From Verrucomicrobiota bacterium JB023 (lineage in GTDB: Bacteria > Verrucomicrobiota > Verrucomicrobiia > Verrucomicrobiales > Akkermansiaceae): a stretch of 64,000 nucleotides of DNA. The notes beneath the pieces were generated by a model. The model saw nothing but the letters and a program-made list of their open reading frames with translations. It was not told the origin of the DNA and did not search any database. A program made the position numbers and the translations under genes. Where the stretch lies: assembly GCA_030673895.1 (NCBI GenBank), contig JAUTCR010000010.1, positions 1-64,000 on the forward strand, written 5' to 3'. Below, one piece after another: positions 56,601 to 64,000 of this stretch (its first letter is position 1; every line of letters begins with the position of its first letter).

Positions 56601-59366
56601 GGAGAAGAGAATGCCCTCACCGTCGTTGCTGGACAAAGCAATGACGACAATGACTTCGTTGACGAGCAGCTCGCCTCGATATCCGGATTTGTAATGGAGG
56701 ACACGACAGGGGATGGGAACGGAAATCTTGCCTTGGCTTCTGTCGAGATGGTTCTCTTCACCGACCCAAATGGCGATGGAGATCCTGCCGATGGCGAGGC
56801 CATCCAGACGGTGAGCACCGGGCAAGATGGTTTCTATCAGTTCAATCTTGTCCCTGTCGGCGACTACGTCTTGGTGGAAAGCCAGCCCTCGGGATTTTTA
56901 ACGGTCCGGGACTACGACGGAAGCTCGCCCGCTGATGACGCGGGCAACCTTGATGCCAATGATGATCGACTTCCGGTTTCCGTCGTCGCGGGAGAGGAAG
57001 ATACGGAGAACAACTTCGTGGAGGCAAAGCCTTCCCGAATCAGTGGAACCGTCCTCGCAGATACAGACGATGACGGCCAAGGCGAGGAGCCGCTGGAGAA
57101 TGTGATCCTCACGTTGCTCTCCGATACGGGAGAGCCAATCGATGCGGATGATAATCCGGACAATGGGGTCCAATTGGTCACCACGACCACCGACCAGAAT
57201 GGAGACTATGTCTTTGAGAATTTGCTCTTTGGAGACTACCAGATTTCCCAAACTCAGCCGGCTGGCTATGGAAGCGTCAGTGATGGCGACACCACCCAAC
57301 CGGAGGATGATGCCTCCAATGACGACACCTTGGATGATATCATCCCGGTCAGTGTGATTCCGTCGGAAGAAGACTCCGGCAACGACTTCATCGAGGTCGG
57401 CTTGGGTTCGATTAGTGGTTATGTCCTCGAGGATACGGACAATGATGCTGCCGGCGATCGGCCGCTTCCGGGCGTCGTCCTTTCCCTGACTGATGGCGAC
57501 GGTGCGTTATTGGACGCTGATCCGGAGCTTGAAGGAATTCAGCCCATCACCACGACGACTGACGTCAACGGCTACTACGTCTTTAGTGGATTACTTCCGG
57601 GCGACTATGGCGTGCAGGAGAGTCAGCCCCCGGGGTATTTGAGTGTCTTGGATGGCGATTTCACCGCTCCTGACGATGATGCGGCTAATGCCGACAGCTT
57701 GGACGACTTCATCCCGGTGTCCCTTGCGCCCGACGAGGTGGATACCCGGAACGACTTCATCGAAGTTGATGAAAAAGCAGGGACCTTCGCTGAATTCCAA
57801 GATGACTTTGCCCTTGAGTTAGGCTCGGACGACGGGCCGGCAGATAATCCGGACGGCGACATGTATCCCAATGCTCTCGAGTATGCCTTTTGTCTGGAGC
57901 CGGGCAGTGGCCTGCCGGGCAAGGGAGAGTTTTGCCTCGTCAAATCGGATGACGGCTCGGTGACCGCCCAATTCTACCGTCGTCGCGGCGGTCTCAATGA
58001 TGTCACCTACATCCTGGAAGGCGCGGATGAGCTTGGCACTCCCACCACATGGCAGGAGTTGGCCAGCATCGTGCCGACTGTCGATACCTCTGACGCCGAT
58101 CTGCCTCTGGAAGCCGAGAAGGTCGTCTATTCTGATATCCAAAATGCCAGCGAACTGACCCGGGGGGCCTCTGGTGGTGTCGTCCGGATGAAGGTGGAGG
58201 TCGATGTGGATGGCAACGGCTCGATTGCCTCTGACGAGGTCTTCTACAGCCCGGCCTTTGGCTGGCAGTGTGTGGACTATATTGATTATCAGTGTGCGAC
58301 CTTCTGCATGCCTTTCAGTGCGAAGCCGGTCTTCAGCGGCACATTCGCCGCCTCCGGCGCCCTCACTCTGGCAACAGATGGCGATGGCAATGTGACTCTT
58401 GATGTCAGCAATTCCCCTTTGGCCGCCGACTTGGCCGGGGTGGTGGGCTCACAGGGTGAGTGCTACCTGCAGATGACCAGCGGATCGCTGGAGGGTGAGC
58501 GATTCGACATCCTGTCTGGCGGGCTTGACCAGATCACGCTGGTCAATGATCCGGACATTTTCTCGGAGAGTGATGGCGTGGAGAGCCTCTCGACCTTGAG
58601 TGGCGTGCCTGCGGACGCGTTGTTCAATGGAGCCAGCTTCCAAGTCATCCGCTACCAGACCGTGGACGATGTCTTTGATAAGACGGCTAGCTATGCCGGG
58701 CTGGAGTCGACCAGCCCTTCAACGGCCACTCGGGTGCTCTTCTACAACAGTCGCAAAGACAATCCCGGCTTTGAGGTTCTTTTCCTCTTCGGCTCGAATG
58801 CGGAGAATTCGAAGTGGGTCGAAAACAATGATTTGGTCTTTCTGAACGATGCTGGCGGCTACCGTCTCGATCCGGCGGGAGGCAACTGGATTCATCCGAA
58901 GATTTCCGGAGATTCTCTGGAGCCCTCCGCAATACCCCAGAGGCAGTTTGTCTCGGGAATGATCGCCAACCACCACCAGGCGGTGGCCCTTAATGAGGGA
59001 TTCAATCTGGTAGGAGCAATGTGGCCTTATGAGCAGAGCGCGGCAGGGCCCAGTGGGCGCAACTACTCGGTGCTCGCTGGCTTCGATGGAGGGGTGGACC
59101 CCGATCAAAGCTCCGAAATCCTCTATTGGCTGGGCGATCAGGCCGCCGATACGGAAGGGGCAAGCTATCGTGAAACCTACGATGCCTACATGTTGCTCGA
59201 TGGCGGTGGGATGCAGAACTGGGTGGACACCAGTGACCCTTGGTTGAACGACCTTGATGCCTCCCTCACCTTCCCAAGTTATCGGGCAGCCTTCCTCAAG
59301 CTCCTCGCGGATGATGAGAAGGAGTCGCATCTTTACCCCTTCCCGAACTTTGGGCTCGAAAATTGA
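53619..59366 (+). CDS. Giant secreted protein with nine SdrD B-like (Cna-B-like) repeats
   Basis: Nine ~120-aa units of pattern SISGxVxxDxDxDGxGDxxLxGVxxTLxD...YxFxxLxPGDYxVxESxPxGYxSVxD...NDFxE. Confidence 0.92.
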   Translation: MPPMKTSSPPPVISFVALSAALGSLQAQTVVEVGPNSPGTIVPVRSVTYWDDDGSNPGGDYTVVQTASQPTTVNNQRSTPVEIRNIELSNGVDLDIFNFEGVDVILQNFAIQSPPPQGIGVLLSDGTRVALSDGAAAYEASLEAMLLDSNINSYSYYDGISPDPTPGTPDFDLMLRFAYLPDEDYIFIQERDGNTFFELTALDIDGNPIEGANILKFGESGGKSFTVYDWNSGYANSSYQSRQEMAFSVAPASLFFEGTDVTPEPIFGFRIDNDGEADVKVMGASGDTFNNNPYNPNVPGGAPIPGSLSGQVLEDLDGDGIGDRAIAGVVLTLKDANGADVDSDPDTAGIQPTTTTTDGSGNYSFTGLEPVTYQVVQSQPEYFASVSDTDGANDNLIGSESPIQVTSNADNGGNDFVEESSVGAISGTVEADLNGDGSGDEALQGVLVTLKNSSGGDIDSDPATAGVQPTVTTTDANGNYSFVNLEPGNYRVVESDPQGYLSVSDVDGGNDNVIGQEGPIAVVAGQTNTGNDFLDEEWALIAGTVRSDGNASGTLQADNSVDPPIELVTVRLFTDPNGDGNPDDGVEVAQVETDGSGDYQFSQLPSGDYVVVQDQPDGYLSILDEDFSAPADDVADAGTDNIIPVTVTAGESDTRNDFLEQVPGAITGRVLADTDNDDEGEEGIGGVILTLKNAAGEDIDSDPASEGVQPTTTTTASDGSYQFTNLLPGSYQVVETDPADYLSVSDVDGGAVNTIGDEQAIVVLAGQSSGGNDFIDEQSATISGSVFADLDNDDSGDVGIAGVVLTLTDAVGEPVDGDPDAVGIQPITAVTDGDGYYEFSSVPPGDYGVSESQPSGYATVLDGDTTDAGDDALNGSVLDNLIPVSVNAGETDTGNDFVEEQPGSITGTVRADLDHDAVGDEPLAGVTVTLKNAAGEDIDSDPVTKGVQPTTAVTDSEGRYEFTNLLPGDYLVVESDLAGYESVGDVDGANDNTIGEENALTVVAGQSNDDNDFVDEQLASISGFVMEDTTGDGNGNLALASVEMVLFTDPNGDGDPADGEAIQTVSTGQDGFYQFNLVPVGDYVLVESQPSGFLTVRDYDGSSPADDAGNLDANDDRLPVSVVAGEEDTENNFVEAKPSRISGTVLADTDDDGQGEEPLENVILTLLSDTGEPIDADDNPDNGVQLVTTTTDQNGDYVFENLLFGDYQISQTQPAGYGSVSDGDTTQPEDDASNDDTLDDIIPVSVIPSEEDSGNDFIEVGLGSISGYVLEDTDNDAAGDRPLPGVVLSLTDGDGALLDADPELEGIQPITTTTDVNGYYVFSGLLPGDYGVQESQPPGYLSVLDGDFTAPDDDAANADSLDDFIPVSLAPDEVDTRNDFIEVDEKAGTFAEFQDDFALELGSDDGPADNPDGDMYPNALEYAFCLEPGSGLPGKGEFCLVKSDDGSVTAQFYRRRGGLNDVTYILEGADELGTPTTWQELASIVPTVDTSDADLPLEAEKVVYSDIQNASELTRGASGGVVRMKVEVDVDGNGSIASDEVFYSPAFGWQCVDYIDYQCATFCMPFSAKPVFSGTFAASGALTLATDGDGNVTLDVSNSPLAADLAGVVGSQGECYLQMTSGSLEGERFDILSGGLDQITLVNDPDIFSESDGVESLSTLSGVPADALFNGASFQVIRYQTVDDVFDKTASYAGLESTSPSTATRVLFYNSRKDNPGFEVLFLFGSNAENSKWVENNDLVFLNDAGGYRLDPAGGNWIHPKISGDSLEPSAIPQRQFVSGMIANHHQAVALNEGFNLVGAMWPYEQSAAGPSGRNYSVLAGFDGGVDPDQSSEILYWLGDQAADTEGASYRETYDAYMLLDGGGMQNWVDTSDPWLNDLDASLTFPSYRAAFLKLLADDEKESHLYPFPNFGLEN
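54531..57767 (+). repeat. Nine tandem SdrD B-like coding repeats (~360 bp period)
   Basis: Counted in the translation from PGSLSGQ to NDFIEV. Confidence 0.88.
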
Positions 59367-59395
59367 AATTTAAGCGATATTAATTAACCTGCCTG

Positions 59396-60136
59396 ATGAA
59401 AACTCCCCTCACTTTCGCAGCCATCCTCTCTCTGTCAGCCGCTTCAGCTTCCGCGCAGGAGGCGCTACGGATCGAGTGGGGAAGCTCGCTGGTTTCCGAA
59501 AAAATCATCACCAGTGATGGCAGCGCGGTCACGCTTGACGAGTTCAGTTTCGAGTTGGGGGGCTTTGCCGGAGGTTTTGTCCCGACTGCGGAAAACATCA
59601 ACGAGTGGTTGGACAATTGGCAGGTCTTCGATGCGATCACGGAGAATGATCCTGATCGCAACGGCACCGACCAGAGCGGTCAGCCTGCCAGTGCCGACTT
59701 TTTCATCCCCGGTGGAGGGACGGATGCCCGCTTTGTCGCAGCAGATTTGCTGGATGGTAACCAAAATTCACTCTCCGCGGATTCCAACGGCACGGATACC
59801 TTTGGCCCGGGCCAACAGGCCTACGTTTTTATCAGAAACTCGGAAACCACGACAGCGGGCTCCGAGTGGTTGCTTTACACGAGTGAGGCTGGCGAGGTTT
59901 GGGAATATCCGACGGTCACCTCAGGGCAGACGCAGGTCCCTCTCACTTGGTATGTGGCTGAGGCGGACGAGGCGATTTGGGGTGGGGTGAACGGCTCCAC
60001 GCTGGGAGGCGGCGAGTTTTCAGATAGCTCGTCGGACTTCGTTCTGCGGACTCACACGTTCATCCCTGAGCCTTCAGTGGCTCTTTTCAGCGCGCTTTCC
60101 GGGTTGCTGCTCTTGGTGCGTCGGTCGCGAGCTTGA
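59396..60136 (+). CDS. PEP-CTERM sorting-signal protein
   Basis: C-term FIPEPSVALFSALSGLLLLVRRSRA; signal peptide ILSLSAASASAQ. Confidence 0.88.
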   Translation: MKTPLTFAAILSLSAASASAQEALRIEWGSSLVSEKIITSDGSAVTLDEFSFELGGFAGGFVPTAENINEWLDNWQVFDAITENDPDRNGTDQSGQPASADFFIPGGGTDARFVAADLLDGNQNSLSADSNGTDTFGPGQQAYVFIRNSETTTAGSEWLLYTSEAGEVWEYPTVTSGQTQVPLTWYVAEADEAIWGGVNGSTLGGGEFSDSSSDFVLRTHTFIPEPSVALFSALSGLLLLVRRSRA

Positions 60137-60145
60137 GTTGGATGA

Positions 60146-61081
60146 GTGTTCGATGAGCTGCCTTTCCCAAAGGACGTGAAGCGACTTCTTCCACTTTCCC
60201 ATTGGCCGCTTCCGGCTCTTTCGACCGGTTTTTTGCTGGCCGTGGCCTCGTGCGTCAATGCTGTCGACGTTCAGTGGTTCAGCTCCTTCTTCCAAGAGAA
60301 TCGTGATAGCGAGGATGAACCCCTGGATGAGGGGTGGACCTTCCATCTCGGCTATTTCTCCTCGAGCTTCGTGCCCACCTCTGGAAATACTGCGGAATGG
60401 GCTGCTCACTGGCAGCAGGTGGACTCGACGGCCTATCAGGTGACGGGCAGCCGCTTTGCGGGACAGTGGGCCAATGACGGCTCCGTGACGGGTCGCCCCG
60501 CCTACATCTGGGGGCTGAATCGGCAGCGAGCGAGCAACGAATGGATCCTTCTACACGATGCGAGCTGGAACTTCCCCTTCGCTGGCGGCATCGCGCCTCC
60601 TGTCAACTGGGCCGCCGGAGACGCCGGGGAAGTGATCGTGGGCGCCCTGAATGCGGGGGGCGTCCATCTGAGGACGGAAGCCGTCGAGGGTGAGCCCTTC
60701 GAGCAGACCTACCCGATCTGGCTACAGACTTACTTCACGGATGAGGAACTCTCTGCCGGCACCCTGACCGGAGCCTCGGACGATGCCGACGGCGATGGTC
60801 AAGCCAACGCCGTCGAGTTTGCCTTCGCAACGAATCCTCGTGACGCAGCTAGCCGAGCCGGGGTGATGGTCGCGAAGGACACCTCTGGGGAAATCGTCTT
60901 TTCCGCCCCACGGGCGCGGGCGACGGCGGTTTCCCTCTTTCCTCAGGTGAGTCCCGATCTCGTTCTCTGGTTGGAGGACTCCTCACTTGAGGTGCTGGCC
61001 TCGTCGTCCAGTGAGCTGCTTTTCCGGAGCAAGCTAGACGGGAATCAGGCTTTCGCGCGGGTTCGAGTCGAGCTCCCCTAG
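60146..61081 (+). CDS. Secreted paralogue of the upstream PEP-CTERM protein with a different C-terminal module
   Basis: FHLGYFSSSFVPTSGNTAEWAAHWQQVD matches FELGGFAGGFVPTAENINEWLDNWQVFD of the upstream gene; DADGDGQANAVEFAFATNP downstream. Confidence 0.8.
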   Translation: MFDELPFPKDVKRLLPLSHWPLPALSTGFLLAVASCVNAVDVQWFSSFFQENRDSEDEPLDEGWTFHLGYFSSSFVPTSGNTAEWAAHWQQVDSTAYQVTGSRFAGQWANDGSVTGRPAYIWGLNRQRASNEWILLHDASWNFPFAGGIAPPVNWAAGDAGEVIVGALNAGGVHLRTEAVEGEPFEQTYPIWLQTYFTDEELSAGTLTGASDDADGDGQANAVEFAFATNPRDAASRAGVMVAKDTSGEIVFSAPRARATAVSLFPQVSPDLVLWLEDSSLEVLASSSSELLFRSKLDGNQAFARVRVELP

Positions 61082-61372
61082 CTTCGATAGACGCTGTCTG
61101 AGCGGTTTCCGCGCGGAGGGGTGAAGTCAATCGAGTCACTAGGCGGCTCGAAGCTGACAGCGGCAGAGAGAGGCTTCCAGCGGCTTCACCGGGCAATCTG
61201 TGCCTCGCATCGACGATTGTCGAAGGCGTCTCCCCGAAATGCAGAGAGCGAGGGCCGGCCGAAACCAACCCCCGCTCTGGGAACAACAACGCACGTCCCT
61301 TGCGGGACATGAGTAAAGAGGTACCAAATTCAGATTAAGTCACCGAATATTTTCGAAAAAACGCAAAAAAGT

Positions 61373-62311
61373 TCAATTTTCCCGCCTTCCCCGGATGATT
61401 TCGTTCACCAATACCGAATTTGGAATGATGATGAACGAGCCATCATTGCGAGTCAGCTTGGTTGTGACCGGTCCGATTCCGGCGACTTTGGCAGGATCGC
61501 CATCATAATGAAGCTCGGTCCCGATGTCATAGAGGTCGCGGGCATACACTCCGGCGACGATGTGACCGGCGAGGGTTTTCAATCCGAGGCCAAGGGCGAG
61601 CGCGAGAGCGGCTGCCAGGCCGGAGAGGATGATTTTGACTGAGGAGTTGAGCAGCTCGGTCTCGATGCCGAGCTGGGAGAGCGCGACGGTGAGGACAATG
61701 ATGAAGAGGAAGCTGAAGAGGATTTTGGCGACCGTGCTTCCATACTCAATCCCCAGCGACTCCAAGGATTGCTGGACCGCGTTGCGGACGATGTCGGCAA
61801 CGATGAATCCGACCAGGGTGATGATGGCGGCAGTCAGGACCTTCGGGAGGAAGGCCATGATTTGGTCAATGACATTGCTGATGTCTTCGATCCCGGCGGA
61901 ATCCGCTGCCATCCGGATGCTGAGGAAGACGATGAGCCAGTAAACCAGCTTGGGGATGAAGGAGGAAGGGCCTGACTTGATGCCCATCTTGGCGAAAATC
62001 TCGGTCAGGCCGACTTTCTCGAGAAGGCCATCAAGATTGATGCGCTTGAAGACGGTGGCCAGGACGGAGCGGATGACCTTGGCAAAAATGAAGCCAATCA
62101 TCAATAAGACGATGGCGACGACGAGGTCCGGAATCTTGTTGATTGCCTCGTCGGCGAGCTCGACAAAAGCTTGTCTGAGCTTATCGAGAACGTAGTGGAG
62201 AAAGTTTTGTTCGCCGATGGTTTCCTCCGGCGGGGTGGGGAGGTCGATTTTCGTGACCTCCAGGGTGGTGGTCTCTTCGCTATTCAACGGAGTGGCTTGA
62301 GCAAGTCTCAT
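61373..62311 (-). CDS. Small-conductance mechanosensitive channel (MscS family)
   Basis: TM-helix repeats; ALGLGLKTLAGHIVAGVYARDLYDIGTELHYDGDPAKVAGIGPVTTKLTRNDGSFIIIPNSVL. Confidence 0.88.
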   Translation of the reverse strand: MRLAQATPLNSEETTTLEVTKIDLPTPPEETIGEQNFLHYVLDKLRQAFVELADEAINKIPDLVVAIVLLMIGFIFAKVIRSVLATVFKRINLDGLLEKVGLTEIFAKMGIKSGPSSFIPKLVYWLIVFLSIRMAADSAGIEDISNVIDQIMAFLPKVLTAAIITLVGFIVADIVRNAVQQSLESLGIEYGSTVAKILFSFLFIIVLTVALSQLGIETELLNSSVKIILSGLAAALALALGLGLKTLAGHIVAGVYARDLYDIGTELHYDGDPAKVAGIGPVTTKLTRNDGSFIIIPNSVLVNEIIRGRREN

Positions 62312-62337
62312 GGATGGTGCGTCGGGGTAGCACCATA

Positions 62338-62592
62338 CTAAGGCTTATAGTCTTCGTTGGAAGACGAAACGCAGCCGAAAAGCGCGTCGAAGAAGCCGGT
62401 GAGGGCCGAGGTGAAACCGAGGAAGACGAAAGAGGTGGACTCCTTCATGACCGTCTCGGCAATCGCTCTCCGGGTGATTTCATCGACCCGTCTCTCGTCG
62501 GCCGGGGCTTGAGCAATCTCATTCCACCCAGCCTCGGCGAAGAGGTCTTCGAAGAACGCGTCGTCCGCGTCAGATGTGGCTGTAGGGTTCAT
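62338..62592 (-). CDS. Hypothetical 84-aa protein following an ECF sigma gene
   Basis: ATGA overlap with the sigma gene; hydrophobic C-terminal half. Confidence 0.7.
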   Translation of the reverse strand: MNPTATSDADDAFFEDLFAEAGWNEIAQAPADERRVDEITRRAIAETVMKESTSFVFLGFTSALTGFFDALFGCVSSSNEDYKP

Positions 62593-63215
62593 TCTTTGGG
62601 CATTAAGGGTAGGGGAAGATCCTTATTGACGCGCTGATAGGCTTCCTTGAAGGACTCCAGCGCGCGGTAAAGGCGCATCTTTGCAGCGCTGAGTTTGACC
62701 TCAAGCACATCGGCGACCTCTTCCAAGGTGAGACCGGACATGTACTTAAGAACGATGACCTCCCGCTCCTTTGCTTTTAAATTTGATAAGGCTTCTTCCA
62801 CCGCTTGAGAGACTTGGGCCTTTCTTTGTGTCGACTCCAAATCTTCTTCATGGGCAGCGGTTTGTTCTTCATAGGCTGCATGTCTTTCTCGCTTTCTTGC
62901 GATCTTAGAGATGCGGTTTCGGCAGTAATTGTGCACAATTATATGAAGCCAGGTTTTAAAAGACGACCTTCCTTCGAATTGGTGAATCTTGTGAAAGATT
63001 TGAAGCAGAGTGTCTTGTGTGATTTCCTCAGCATCTTCAGCACTACCTAAAATTCTTCGCGAAGTGTTAAAGATAAGACCCTCATAACGTCTGACGAGTT
63101 CTTGATAGGCTTCTAAATTGTGGGGGAGTTCAGCCTTACAGCGGGCCACCAGTTGGGCATCATCCCATGCTTCGAGATTTTCGCTACTACTGGTGCTGGT
63201 TGAGGAGACAGTCAC
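62589..63215 (-). CDS. ECF RNA polymerase sigma factor
   Basis: AEEITQDTLLQIFHKIHQFEGRSSFKTWLHIIVHNYCRNRI; LEEVADVLEVKLSAAKMRLYRALESF. Confidence 0.94.
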   Translation of the reverse strand: MTVSSTSTSSSENLEAWDDAQLVARCKAELPHNLEAYQELVRRYEGLIFNTSRRILGSAEDAEEITQDTLLQIFHKIHQFEGRSSFKTWLHIIVHNYCRNRISKIARKRERHAAYEEQTAAHEEDLESTQRKAQVSQAVEEALSNLKAKEREVIVLKYMSGLTLEEVADVLEVKLSAAKMRLYRALESFKEAYQRVNKDLPLPLMPKE

Positions 63216-63284
63216 GATTCAGGCTCAGGGGAAAGTTAGGGACGGACCAACAATGCGTTTCTTTGAGAATTATGCTATATTTTT

Positions 63285-64000
63285 TTAGGTGGAGAAACCA
63301 GGAAGTGGTTCAACGAGGTTCGTCGGCAAAGGAAATTGCCGCTCGTATACCCCAGGGATGGTCTCGTTACTCGTTTGGTAGGAGTCCTTCACCATCTCAA
63401 GCTTGGCATCCAGGTTGTCCACGTAGTGAAGGGCGTGCGCTTCGGGGGTTTTTGGCAGCGTGGGAGAACCAAATTCGTGGGTCCCGTGGTGGCTGGCAAT
63501 GAGGTGGAGGAGGTGGAGGCGGACGGTTTCCGAAGCTGGTTGCAGGCCGCTCCATCCCTCACTCGCAGGCTCCATGGCGAGATCACGCCAGAGGCGGTTG
63601 ACCAGTTCCATACCGAGAGGGATGTGGCCGATGAGTTCACCGGTCAGGCTCTGGGTCTGGGTGAAGCCGCTTTCCGGGTAGCAGTTCTCCCAGAGCTTCC
63701 CGCAATCATGAAAAAGGACCCCGGCGAGGAGTAAATCACGGTTGAGCTGGGGATAGACGCCGGCGATCGCGTTGGCCGAGCGCATCATCTGCGCCACATG
63801 CTCGACGAGTCCGCCACGCCGGGCGTGGTGATTCTTCTTGGCGGCGGCAGTGCGACGGAAGCGGTCGCCGAACTTCTCCAGGAAGTGGGTGCAGAGGGCG
63901 TGGAGGCGAGGATCGGTGATGCCATCAATGAAGGCGGTGATGTCAGCGTAGTCCGCATTCTGCCGCTCCATCGTCTCGGGGTCGCCGGCCAGGAGGGCGT
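63285..64000 (-). CDS. HD-domain protein (YhaM-like 3'-5' exoribonuclease/phosphohydrolase), 5' end outside window
   Basis: HHARRGGLVEHVAQMM, LLLAGVLFHDCGK, IASHHG; frame stays open to 64000. Confidence 0.85.
   Translation of the reverse strand, partial: ALLAGDPETMERQNADYADITAFIDGITDPRLHALCTHFLEKFGDRFRRTAAAKKNHHARRGGLVEHVAQMMRSANAIAGVYPQLNRDLLLAGVLFHDCGKLWENCYPESGFTQTQSLTGELIGHIPLGMELVNRLWRDLAMEPASEGWSGLQPASETVRLHLLHLIASHHGTHEFGSPTLPKTPEAHALHYVDNLDAKLEMVKDSYQTSNETIPGVYERQFPLPTNLVEPLPGFST

Noticed and set aside
54531-57767. Possible CRISPR or non-coding tandem array
   Set aside because: Periodicity is ~360 bp, diverged at nucleotide level and fully coding; it is a protein-domain repeat.

Overview
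This window looks like a chromosomal segment from a Verrucomicrobia-type bacterium. The evidence is an LpxC-FabZ fusion, sulfatases, a PEP-CTERM signal, ECF sigma factors and Wzc/Wza-type EPS genes; the taxonomy is inference. Most of it is ordinary housekeeping: metK (partial), ilvA, argB, queG, lpxC-fabZ, a U32 peptidase/TrhP homologue, fabV, nth, an ABC-F ATPase, an RND efflux operon and a tRNA-Gly. The accessory content most worth following up is: (1) a LMW-PTP gene with one in-frame amber codon, overlapping (ATGA) a fructosamine-kinase-family gene (probable protein-deglycation pair); (2) an 894-aa ECF sigma factor fused to a TM segment and a long helical-repeat domain, ATGA-coupled to a membrane protein with the same repeat motif; (3) an uncharacterised catabolic cassette (sulfatase, PAS-AraC regulator, PEP-hydrolase-family TIM barrel, Tm-1-like protein, LsrF-like aldolase, SDR) with a perfect inverted repeat reaching the first start codon; (4) an ArsR-methyltransferase fusion divergent from metK with a perfect 10-bp palindromic operator candidate; (5) a surface-protein locus with a nine-repeat SdrD-B-like giant protein, tandem paralogues with exchanged C-termini and a C-terminal module shared with a distant sulfatase; (6) an ECF sigma / 84-aa protein / MscS channel operon. 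No CRISPR array, transposase or prophage was recognised. All family calls come from reading the sequence; no database search was run.
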